The notes under the pieces were generated by a model, which saw only the letters and a program-made list of their open reading frames with translations, did no database searches and was not told the DNA's origin. A stretch of DNA of 64,000 nt. Source: an uncultured Helicobacteraceae bacterium (lineage in GTDB: Bacteria > Campylobacterota > Campylobacteria > Campylobacterales > Helicobacteraceae). A program made the position numbers and the translations under genes. The stretch spans positions 124,001 to 188,000 of the forward strand of contig CALUUD010000001.1 in NCBI GenBank assembly GCA_944323885.1, given 5' to 3'. Numbering within the stretch: position 1 is the first letter of the stretch; every line of letters begins with the position of its first letter. This document shows, one piece after another, positions 1-7,612 of this stretch.

Positions 1-890
1 TCTACTTTATTTTCTTTAAATGTCTTAATTGCAACTCTTCTTTCTCTTTGCTCCATATCACCATGCAAAGAAACAGCCTTATATCCTTTAGATATAAGAA
101 AATTGGATAATTTATCAGCTTCTTTTTTCATCCTTGTAAAAATAATACTTTTCTGCGGCGTTGTTGCATCTATTAAACGAGTAATAGCACCATCCCTTTC
201 ACTCTCATTAATAATATAATATTTTTGATCTATATCTGTATTTGTAATATTAGCAGCTGTTATTTTCACACTTTTTGGGTTGTTAAGAATCTTATTTGCA
301 AGATTCTTAATTGGTGTTGGCATAGTAGCTGAGAACAACAATGTCTGCCTATCACGAGGAATAAATCTAAAAATCTCCTCAATACTATCTAAAAACCCCA
401 TATCAAGCATTTCATCACTCTCATCTAAAACAACGATTTTTGGATTAAATTTCTTGATTCTATTGTTCCTTAAATGATCAAGCAATCTTCCTGGTGTTGC
501 AACCATTACCTGTGGCTTTTTTCCAAGCAGTTCAATTTGTCTTTTTATCGATTGACCACCATAAACACATATAGTTTTTGTTCGGATAAATTTACCAAGT
601 TTAAAAATTTCATCACTAATCTGTATAGCAAGCTCCCTTGTTGGCGTAATAATTAGTGCTTCAATTTCACTATTATTTTTTAGCATATTTAAAATAGGGA
701 TTGAAAATGCTGCAGTTTTACCTGTACCTGTTTGTGCTTGTGCTATTAAATCATGTCCCTCTAAAATAAGTGGAATAGAATCTCTTTGAATAGGGCTTGG
801 GGTGTTGAAACCTAACTCAACAATACCTTTTAAAACTTTTTCTTTAAGATTAAAGTCTAAAAAGCCATTATTTTTATCTGAATGTTTCAT
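1..890 (-). CDS. rhpA: DEAD-box RNA helicase, N-terminal part (runs off left edge)
   Basis: ATP-dependent RNA helicase for RNA unwinding and decay. The gene starts at the ATG complement 888-890 and leaves the window at base 1, so only about 296 residues are seen. I read motif I AQTGTGKTAAF, PTRELAIQ, TPGRLLDHL, motif II as DESD rather than DEAD, SATMP, and the start of helicase domain 2 (IFTRMKKEADKL, LHGDMEQRERR). The sequence closely follows what I recall of H. pylori RhpA, which also reads DESD. An AAGG lies upstream of the start. It is divergent from ccdA. The C-terminal motifs cannot be checked. Confidence 0.93.
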   Translation of the reverse strand, partial: MKHSDKNNGFLDFNLKEKVLKGIVELGFNTPSPIQRDSIPLILEGHDLIAQAQTGTGKTAAFSIPILNMLKNNSEIEALIITPTRELAIQISDEIFKLGKFIRTKTICVYGGQSIKRQIELLGKKPQVMVATPGRLLDHLRNNRIKKFNPKIVVLDESDEMLDMGFLDSIEEIFRFIPRDRQTLLFSATMPTPIKNLANKILNNPKSVKITAANITNTDIDQKYYIINESERDGAITRLIDATTPQKSIIFTRMKKEADKLSNFLISKGYKAVSLHGDMEQRERRVAIKTFKENKV

Positions 891-970
891 AAAATTTATC
901 AACCTTAATTGTAAATATTTGATAACCAAAATATTAAATATTTGGCAGCAACTATAAACCGCTGATTATA

Positions 971-999
971 ACTAAATGTTGATTTAGTTTAGATATAAT
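971..999 (+). promoter_or_regulatory. ccdA promoter with inverted repeat
   Basis: A TATAAT -10 box lies at 994-999. Directly upstream, 971-988 is a perfect 7-bp inverted repeat (ACTAAAT, 4-nt spacer, ATTTAGT) covering the -35 region. The -10 match is seen in the sequence; an operator role for the repeat is inference. Confidence 0.5.
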
Positions 1000-1054
1000 T
1001 TAACACTTCTTTAGCAAGGATAACAATAAATATGATAATCAAGGAATAAGTTTT

Positions 1055-1780
1055 ATGGAATTAGCACTATTAAGTCTTTTTGAAAAATTACCATATTCTA
1101 TTTCATTTTTGGCTGGAATCTTAACTTTTTTAAGCCCTTGTGTATTACCCTTGATACCACCATATATGTCATATATCAGCGGGATTTCAATTGAAGAAAT
1201 GCAAACCAAATCTATGAAAAATAAAATAAATATATTCAATAGAGCGTTGTTATTTGTAGCTGGGTTCTCATTAATCTTCATACTAATTGGTATTTCATTT
1301 AATACAATACTTGGAAATATTCTAAGTAATAGCATATTCAATTATATTGCAGGTGGCATTATTATTTTATTTGGAATTCATTTCCTTGGAATTATAAAAT
1401 TTGGTTTTTTATATAAAACAAAAAGAATAAATACTGCAAAATTAGAAAATAATAAGTTTCTAAAATATATATCACCTTTTATACTTGGTATTGGTTTTGC
1501 ATTAGGATGGAGTCCTTGTGTGGGACCTATACTAAGTAGTATTATGGTATTAAGTAGCACAGATAAAGCTAGTGGATTAAGTTTTATGATAGTATATGCA
1601 ACTGGTCTTGCCATTCCATTTTTATTAACTGCACTTGCAATAGAAAAATTCTTTAAAATATTTCACAAAATCAAACAATATGCAAGAGTTATAGAAATCA
1701 TAAGCGGCATACTCCTTATTGCAATAGGTGCAATAATAGCATTTGGGGGATTAGACAAATTAAATGAATTAATAAGCTAG
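1055..1780 (+). CDS. ccdA: CcdA-type thiol-disulfide transporter for cytochrome c biogenesis
   Basis: Integral membrane protein of the CcdA/DsbD-beta family, 241 aa, which passes reducing equivalents from cytoplasmic thioredoxin across the inner membrane for apocytochrome c maturation. The two reactive cysteines are visible: C29 in LSPCVLPLIPPY and C155 in GWSPCVGPIL, each in a Pro-rich membrane segment as in the family. About six hydrophobic helices fill the length. It opens a co-directional run with a dihydroorotase-like gene, mscS and an amidohydrolase; I recall the same ccdA/dihydroorotase/chlorohydrolase order in H. pylori (HP0265-HP0267). Confidence 0.9.
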   Translation: MELALLSLFEKLPYSISFLAGILTFLSPCVLPLIPPYMSYISGISIEEMQTKSMKNKINIFNRALLFVAGFSLIFILIGISFNTILGNILSNSIFNYIAGGIIILFGIHFLGIIKFGFLYKTKRINTAKLENNKFLKYISPFILGIGFALGWSPCVGPILSSIMVLSSTDKASGLSFMIVYATGLAIPFLLTALAIEKFFKIFHKIKQYARVIEIISGILLIAIGAIIAFGGLDKLNELIS

Positions 1781-1792
1781 AAGGTTAGATAA

Positions 1793-2965
1793 ATGATTTT
1801 CAAAAATGCAAAACTATGTGATAAAAGTAAATTTATAGAGTGTGATATACAAATAAGAGATAATATCATTGTAAAAATAGATTCTAAAATAGATGATTAT
1901 GATACAATAATTAATTGTAAAGATAAAATAATAATGCCTAAATTTATTGACTTTAATGTTTATCCAAAAAACAAATCATTATCAAGAAAAAATCTAGAAT
2001 CTCTAGCCACAAAAGCAAAAAATGGCGGAGTAGGAATGATAACTATAAATAGCAATACAAACCCAAAAATAGATAATGAGATGGTGCTAGAATTTATAAA
2101 AAGTATAAATAAAGAACTACAAATCACTATTCATCCACTAATATCATCTATTAGCAATAATAAATTAAATGATATATCTATACTTCATTCATTAGGTGGC
2201 ATTGGTATCAATTTAGATAGTAATTCATCAGCAAACACAATAGATAAAATTGCAAAATATGCAAAGATGTTGGATATACCGATATTTATTAATGCTAATG
2301 ATGATTTAGGTGGTGTTATTAATTATGGAGAAATGAGTGCAAAGCTTGGATTACAAGCTAGAAATCCACTAAGTGAAATAAAAGAAGTAGCAAAAATACT
2401 AGAAGTAGCTATATTTTACAATATCAAAGTAATATTTCAGGCAATCACAGAAATAAGAAGCATACATCTAATCAATGAAGCAAAAAAAATAAATCCAAAA
2501 ATATATTGTGAAGTTTCAATACATCATCTACTTTTAAATGATATGGCATGCGATAATTACAACACATTAGCAAAAATTAACCCTCCACTAAAAGACAAAA
2601 AAACACAAGAAACACTTATAGAAATGGTGCAAGATAATAAGATAGATTTATTAACATCACTACAATGCGCATGTTATAAATCATTAAAAGAACAGGTGTT
2701 TAATGAAGCAGAATTTGGAATTGATGCAATTGAAAACTACTTTTCACTAATATATTCATATTTGGTAAAAACAAATATTTTAGACATTAAAACAATATCT
2801 AGAATCTGTTCTAGCAATCCATCTAAAATATTAAATCTAAATTATGGTGAAATAGAAATTGGGAAAGAGGCTTACTTGATGATTGTTGATATAAATAAAG
2901 ATAGTGTAATAGAAGATACTCCATACAACCACAATTTAAGTGGTAGAGTTGAACAATTTATATAA
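1793..2965 (+). CDS. dihydroorotase-like protein with degenerate metal site (PyrC homologue, probably non-catalytic)
   Basis: Amidohydrolase-superfamily protein of 390 aa with the length and fold layout of class I dihydroorotase (pyrimidine synthesis). The metal-binding His pair after the first strand (normally D-x-H-x-H) reads D53-F-N55-V-Y57, the usual HCED-type histidine region reads INANDD (166-171), and the usual TDHAPH-type segment reads LTSLQCACY (287-295). H244/H245 remain in VSIHHLLL. It therefore looks inactive, like the pseudo-dihydroorotases that support aspartate transcarbamoylase in some bacteria; that role is inference. A genuine pyrC would have to lie elsewhere. It sits 12 bases after ccdA. 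Confidence 0.85.
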   Translation: MIFKNAKLCDKSKFIECDIQIRDNIIVKIDSKIDDYDTIINCKDKIIMPKFIDFNVYPKNKSLSRKNLESLATKAKNGGVGMITINSNTNPKIDNEMVLEFIKSINKELQITIHPLISSISNNKLNDISILHSLGGIGINLDSNSSANTIDKIAKYAKMLDIPIFINANDDLGGVINYGEMSAKLGLQARNPLSEIKEVAKILEVAIFYNIKVIFQAITEIRSIHLINEAKKINPKIYCEVSIHHLLLNDMACDNYNTLAKINPPLKDKKTQETLIEMVQDNKIDLLTSLQCACYKSLKEQVFNEAEFGIDAIENYFSLIYSYLVKTNILDIKTISRICSSNPSKILNLNYGEIEIGKEAYLMIVDINKDSVIEDTPYNHNLSGRVEQFI

Positions 2966-2978
2966 TGGAATTAAAACT

Positions 2979-3857
2979 ATGAAAGAAAAAATATTAGAGA
3001 TTCTAGGATTATTAGCAGATGAATTAATTAAGGGTATAGTAGTTGGTTCAAAGGCAGTTTTTATACTATTTTTTGGAATATGGTTTGCCTATTTCATAAG
3101 CGGTAAACTAAAGGTAGTGCTTTTAAAAGCATTAAAAGATGAGGTGTTATCTAGTTTTCTATCAAAAGTAGCATTTGTAGGAATGATTGTAATTGTTATT
3201 GTTGCAACACTTGGAACAATAGGGGTGCAAACAACATCAATAATTACTGCACTTGGTGCAGCTGGTCTTGCAATAGCTCTTGCTTTAAAAGATTCTTTAT
3301 CAAACTTAGCAAGTGGCATTATGTTAATTGTTTTTAGACCATTTACAAAAAGTGATACTGTAGAAATAGGAGGTAGTGTTGGCATTATAGAGGATATTTC
3401 ATTATTTCATACATACATGAAGACACCAGATGGAAAACTTGTAGTAATACCAAACACAAATGTTGCAAATAGCCAAATCACAAACTACACAGCAAGAAGT
3501 GCTGGATCTAAAAAAATGCAAGATATATTAGATTCAAAGGAAGTTGTAAGAAGAATAGATTGGTTAGTTGGTGTTAGTTACGATAGTGATATTGACCAAG
3601 CAAAAGAAATCATTAGAAATGCAGTAAAATCAACAAACAATATAGATAAAGGAGATGAAGACCCACTTAAAGCTGTTTTTGTTGGAGTAAATGAATTGCA
3701 ATCAAGTGCTGTAGAATTTTCTGTTAGAGCATGGGTTATAAATAATGATACATTTTTTAAAACTAAATGTGATATGATAGAGAATGTAAAAAAAGCTTTG
3801 GATAACGCAAAAATTGAAATTCCTTATAATAAATTAGATGTAAAGATAATGAAATGA
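2979..3857 (+). CDS. mscS: small-conductance mechanosensitive channel (MscS family)
   Basis: MscS-type channel of the inner membrane that opens on hypo-osmotic shock. Hydrophobic N-terminal helices are followed by the pore helix region, rich in Gly and Ala (AALGAAGLAIALALKDSLSN), then the beta domain (GGSVGIIEDISLFHTYMKT, VVIPNTNVANSQITNY) and a C-terminal alpha/beta domain. I chose the ATG at 2979 over an in-frame GTG at 2940 inside the upstream gene, because a GGA lies at the right distance and the protein then starts MKEKILEILG. At 292 aa it is the compact E. coli MscS type. Its stop overlaps the next start (ATGA). Confidence 0.92.
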   Translation: MKEKILEILGLLADELIKGIVVGSKAVFILFFGIWFAYFISGKLKVVLLKALKDEVLSSFLSKVAFVGMIVIVIVATLGTIGVQTTSIITALGAAGLAIALALKDSLSNLASGIMLIVFRPFTKSDTVEIGGSVGIIEDISLFHTYMKTPDGKLVVIPNTNVANSQITNYTARSAGSKKMQDILDSKEVVRRIDWLVGVSYDSDIDQAKEIIRNAVKSTNNIDKGDEDPLKAVFVGVNELQSSAVEFSVRAWVINNDTFFKTKCDMIENVKKALDNAKIEIPYNKLDVKIMK

Positions 3858-5092
3858 AATTAATTGGTGCTAGCATTATAATTACCTGTGATAATAACTT
3901 TACTATTATCAAAAATGGTGGTATTTTATTTGACAACAAAAAGATTATCAAAGTTGGCAAATTTGACGACCTTAAAAAAGACAAATTAGAAGAAGTGCAA
4001 TTTTATAATTCTTGTGTTATTACACCTGCATTAATAAATTCTCATATCCATTTTGAATTTAGTAAAAATAAGTCAACACTAAAATATGGAAGTTTTGGTG
4101 AGTGGCTAAATTCTATTATGGATAATAGAGATAATCTTATGGAAGATTCTCAAACATACATAAAAGAAGCAATAAAAGAAAGTATGCGATCTGGTGTGTC
4201 TTGTGTCGGTGCAATAAGTAGTAGAGCAATCGATTTAGACCTATTAAGTCATTCGGAACTTAAAGTAATGTTTTTTAATGAAATTATGGGAACTAATAAG
4301 GATTATTTTGATTCAATTAAAGATGATTTTAACGAAAGGGTAAAAAAATCTAAGCTTTTAGAAGATATTAATTTTAAAACAGCAATCGCACTTCATTCTC
4401 CATATTCACTTGATATAGAGCTTGCACATTATGCTATAAAAAAAGCCATAGACAATAAAATGCTTGTATCAACTCATTTTTTAGAATCTAAAGAAGAACT
4501 AACTTGGCTAGAATCAAGTAGTGGATATTTTAAAACATTTTTTAAACATTTTTTTAATAAAGATAATGCAAAAGCTAATTACTCTAAAGAAAGTTTTTTA
4601 GAGTTATTTAAAAAATGTGAAACACTATTTGTGCACTGTCTATACCTAAATAACGATGATTGGGATAAAATCTCAAAATTAAAAGCTGATATTGTAAGCT
4701 GTCCAAGATCAAATAGGCTATTAAATAATAGATATTTTAACTTCTTAAAAGCAAAAGATCATAAATTTCCATTTATTATTGCAACAGATGGTAAAAGTTC
4801 TAACAATTCATTAAATATGCTAGATGAAGCAAGATGTGCTTTATTTGCATACGAAAAATATAATATAAATAATTTAGCAAAAGAAATATTATTAGCAATG
4901 ACAAAAAATCCTGCAAAACGATTGAAATTTAATAATGGAATTATAGAAAGAGGCAAAGCTAGTGATTTTGCTATATTTCATATAGAAAATGTAGATTCTA
5001 CAGAACAAATTGTATTAAATTTTATTCTCCAAGCAAGAGAAGTAAAAGATTTATATATCAATGGAAAAAGGATAGATATTGAAAACTATTAA
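3854..5092 (+). CDS. mqnX: aminofutalosine deaminase (amidohydrolase, chlorohydrolase family)
   Basis: Metal-dependent amidohydrolase of 412 aa that most likely deaminates 6-amino-6-deoxyfutalosine in the futalosine route to menaquinone. The first metal ligands are H64 and H66 in NSHIHFEF; further ligands sit in STHFLESKEE, VHCLYL and IATDGKSSNN, as in the cytosine-deaminase/TrzN-like branch. The family assignment is seen; the substrate follows from the H. pylori ortholog HP0267, reported to be an aminofutalosine deaminase (recalled). It overlaps mscS by 4 bases and sppA by 14. Another adenosine-type deaminase is the main alternative. Confidence 0.82.
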   Translation: MKLIGASIIITCDNNFTIIKNGGILFDNKKIIKVGKFDDLKKDKLEEVQFYNSCVITPALINSHIHFEFSKNKSTLKYGSFGEWLNSIMDNRDNLMEDSQTYIKEAIKESMRSGVSCVGAISSRAIDLDLLSHSELKVMFFNEIMGTNKDYFDSIKDDFNERVKKSKLLEDINFKTAIALHSPYSLDIELAHYAIKKAIDNKMLVSTHFLESKEELTWLESSSGYFKTFFKHFFNKDNAKANYSKESFLELFKKCETLFVHCLYLNNDDWDKISKLKADIVSCPRSNRLLNNRYFNFLKAKDHKFPFIIATDGKSSNNSLNMLDEARCALFAYEKYNINNLAKEILLAMTKNPAKRLKFNNGIIERGKASDFAIFHIENVDSTEQIVLNFILQAREVKDLYINGKRIDIENY

Positions 5093-5945
5093 AAAATTGT
5101 TTACTATTTTTATAATAAAGCCATTTGATTTTATACAAAGATATTTTAAGGCATTTATATTTTTACTAATAATAATACTTTTATTTAGCTCTACATCACA
5201 ACACAAAGATGTCAACTCAAACCTCGCAAAAATATATCTAAAAGGTCCAATATTTGAGAGTGAAACTTTTATGTCACAAATTGAAAATCTAAAGAATTAT
5301 AAAAATATAAAAGGTGTATTGCTTATTATAGATTCCCCTGGTGGAACACTTGGAGCTTCTATTGAAATTGCAGATATTATAAAAGAACTAAATCAAAGCA
5401 TCCCAGTAGTAGCATATGTGCAAGGCACAATGGCAAGTGGAAGCTATTATGCTGGTATGTATGCAAATACAATAGTTGCAAATCGTGGTTCTATGATTGG
5501 ATCAATTGGTGTTATCTTCAATGGATATAACATAAAAGACTTAATGGATAAAATTGGAATAAAATCACAAAGTCTAGCAGCTGGAGAATTTAAAGAAGCA
5601 GGGACGTTTACAAGAGAATGGAGTGATAAAGAAAAGGAATATCTAAATAAACTACTAAATGAACAATACAAAATGTTTATACATGATGTAGCAAGTGTAA
5701 GAAACTTAGATTCTAATGATTACAAAAAATTCGCTGAAGGGAAAATATTTAGTGCATATGAAGCATTAAATCTTGGGCTTATTGATATGGTTGGAACACA
5801 AGTAAATGCAATTAATATTTTAAAAGAATTAAGCGGGGTAAATGAAGTGATATGGGTGAAAAATGGCATCTTAGAAACTTATCTAGAAAAAATAACTTCA
5901 AAAGCAATAAGTCAAGTATTTTTCAATTTAACAAAAATTCAATGA
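5079..5945 (+). CDS. sppA: signal peptide peptidase SppA, short form
   Basis: Membrane-bound Ser/Lys peptidase that degrades cleaved signal peptides. One N-terminal transmembrane helix (about 24-37) precedes a single Clp/crotonase-fold domain. The catalytic pair is visible: S120 in GTMASGSYY and K172 in AGEFKEAG; IDSPGGT (84-90) is the family oxyanion segment. At 288 aa it is the single-domain form, not the 67-kDa E. coli type. The start is TTG at 5079, with AAGGA at 5067-5072 inside the upstream gene. It overlaps purU by 4 bases (ATGA), the sppA-purU order I recall from H. pylori (HP1435-HP1434). Confidence 0.93.
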   Translation: MKTIKKLFTIFIIKPFDFIQRYFKAFIFLLIIILLFSSTSQHKDVNSNLAKIYLKGPIFESETFMSQIENLKNYKNIKGVLLIIDSPGGTLGASIEIADIIKELNQSIPVVAYVQGTMASGSYYAGMYANTIVANRGSMIGSIGVIFNGYNIKDLMDKIGIKSQSLAAGEFKEAGTFTREWSDKEKEYLNKLLNEQYKMFIHDVASVRNLDSNDYKKFAEGKIFSAYEALNLGLIDMVGTQVNAINILKELSGVNEVIWVKNGILETYLEKITSKAISQVFFNLTKIQ

Positions 5946-6763
5946 TAATATTAATTGACACACAAGATAAAGAGGGCTTGATACATAAAGTTTCATCTGT
6001 ATTATTGGATATGAATTGCAATATTCAAAAAAATGATGAATTTGTAGATAAAGAAAGTAATCACTTTTTTATGAGAACAGAAATAACAAATGTATATCAA
6101 ATATCAAAGGATAAAATATATAAAAGTCTAAAACAAATATTGCCAAATGAAAGTAATATAAAAATATATGAGAATAACAAAAAATCAATAGTTATTTTAT
6201 GTAGCAAGGAAGCACATTGCCTTGGAGATATATTAATAAAATATGACACAAAAGAGATAGATGTAGAAATAAAAGGGATTATTTCCAATCATAGAAATTT
6301 AGAATATCTTGCAGAAAAATTTAACATACCATATTTTTATATTCCACATACAGAGCAAAATTGGGCAGAAAAAACATTGCAAAAATGCAAGTTATTAAAT
6401 CCATCATTTATTATTCTTGCAAAATATATGCAAATATTGCCACCAAAGTTTGTAAAAGAATTTGACAACCAGATAATAAATATACATCACTCATTTTTAC
6501 CTGCTTTTATTGGTGCAAATCCATACAAACAGGCATATGATAGGGGTGTAAAAATTATTGGTGCAACTGCACATTTTATAAATGATGAACTTGATTGCGG
6601 ACCAATTATATGCCAAGATATAATGCAAGTAAATCATACATACACCTGGAAAGATATGCAAAAAGCTGGAAAGAATATAGAGAGAATTGTGCTTGTAAAA
6701 GCTATAGAGCTTGCAATAGAAAATAAAATATTTATACATAGAAATAAAACAATTATTTTTTAA
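5942..6763 (+). CDS. purU: formyltetrahydrofolate deformylase
   Basis: Hydrolyses 10-formyl-THF to formate and THF, balancing the one-carbon pool. An N-terminal ACT domain (about 1-75, IDTQDKEGLIHKVSSVL) is followed by a formyltransferase-like domain with the NIHHSFLPAF motif and D in DELDCGPII, the conserved Asn/His/Asp active-site set. The frame is open upstream to 5852, but the ATG at 5942 is right because the ACT domain begins there and ATGA overlaps the sppA stop. Length 273 aa is normal. The next gene, hsrA, has its own promoter. Confidence 0.95.
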   Translation: MIILIDTQDKEGLIHKVSSVLLDMNCNIQKNDEFVDKESNHFFMRTEITNVYQISKDKIYKSLKQILPNESNIKIYENNKKSIVILCSKEAHCLGDILIKYDTKEIDVEIKGIISNHRNLEYLAEKFNIPYFYIPHTEQNWAEKTLQKCKLLNPSFIILAKYMQILPPKFVKEFDNQIINIHHSFLPAFIGANPYKQAYDRGVKIIGATAHFINDELDCGPIICQDIMQVNHTYTWKDMQKAGKNIERIVLVKAIELAIENKIFIHRNKTIIF

Positions 6764-6766
6764 AAA

Positions 6767-6817
6767 CTTAAAATAAAATTTAAAAATACTTAAAGTAATA
6801 TAAAATTATGTTATAAT
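6767..6817 (+). promoter_or_regulatory. hsrA promoter with three TTAAA boxes
   Basis: TATAAT at 6812-6817 is a good -10 box. Upstream are three similar boxes, CTTAAA (6767), TTTAAA (6779) and CTTAAA (6789), spaced 12 and 10 bases apart, so all fall on one face of the helix, the arrangement expected for a tandem-binding OmpR-type regulator. The nearest box covers the -35 region. Autoregulation by HsrA is known in H. pylori; that these boxes are its site is inference. Confidence 0.6.
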
Positions 6818-6862
6818 CAAAAAGTTTATTTAAGGTTTAAGCCTCTTTACAAAGGATGTAAA

Positions 6863-7540
6863 ATGCGAGTTTTAATTATTGAAAATGATGAAAGTTTAAA
6901 TAAAAAATTGAGCGATGCATTAAATGCAAAAAAATACCAAACTGATATAGCAGAGAATCTTAAAGATGGAAAGTATTATGTTAGCATTAGAAATTATGAC
7001 CTAGTAGTTGCAAATTGGGAACTTAGTGATACAATAGGAGCTGATATAATAAATGTAATAAAAGAAAAATCTCCAAAAGTTCCAATTATCATTATTTCAA
7101 CTAAAGATTCTATTGATATTGAGATCAAGGCACTAAACAGCGGTGCAGATGACTACATAAAACAGCCGTGTTCAAATGAAGTATTTATTGCTAGAGTTGA
7201 AGCAAGATTAAGATCTTGGGGTTCCAATCTTATAGAAATAGGTGACTTGGCAATCAATCCTGATGAAGAAAAAATTATATATAAAGGGCAAGAAATTGAG
7301 GTTAAAGGTAAACCTTTTGAAGTATTAACCCACTTAGCAAAGCATAGGGATCAAATAGTATCAAAAGAACAACTATTAGATGCTATATGGGAAGAACCCG
7401 AATTGGTTACACCAAATGTAATAGAGGTTGCAATCAATCAAATTAGACAAAAAATGGACAAGCCTCTTGGCATATCAACGATTGAAACAGTAAGAAGAAG
7501 AGGGTATAGATTTTGTTATCCAAAAGAAAGTAATCAATAA
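6863..7540 (+). CDS. hsrA: HsrA/HP1043-type orphan atypical response regulator
   Basis: OmpR-family regulator of 225 aa: receiver domain (1-115) and winged-helix DNA-binding domain (about 125-220, ending TVRRRGYRF). The phosphoacceptor Asp is missing; the position is N51 in YDLVVANWEL, and the acidic pocket is altered (IENDES). No kinase gene lies next to it. This matches HsrA of H. pylori, an essential, phosphorylation-independent homeostatic regulator (recalled). A GGA ribosome site lies at 6853-6855. It is convergent with the flgE-maf operon. Confidence 0.93.
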   Translation: MRVLIIENDESLNKKLSDALNAKKYQTDIAENLKDGKYYVSIRNYDLVVANWELSDTIGADIINVIKEKSPKVPIIIISTKDSIDIEIKALNSGADDYIKQPCSNEVFIARVEARLRSWGSNLIEIGDLAINPDEEKIIYKGQEIEVKGKPFEVLTHLAKHRDQIVSKEQLLDAIWEEPELVTPNVIEVAINQIRQKMDKPLGISTIETVRRRGYRFCYPKESNQ

Positions 7541-7612
7541 ATCTTATTGTGTGACATACTAAAATATAGTATTTATGGTTAAAAACTATTTGAAACATGT
7601 AGTATTAAAAAA

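Noticed and set aside
1-890. DESD motif II as a sign of a defective DEAD-box helicase
   Set aside because: Ser in the third position is tolerated in this family and I recall the same in H. pylori RhpA; all other visible motifs are intact.
5852-5941. N-terminal extension of PurU by 30 residues
   Set aside because: The extension lies wholly within sppA, is Asn/Lys/Ser rich and comes before a clear ACT-domain start with its own ATG overlapping the sppA stop.
7556-7572. Small hairpin ATACTA/TAGTAT between hsrA and maf as a terminator
   Set aside because: Only a 6-bp A/T-rich stem and no proper T-run follows, so it is too weak to call.
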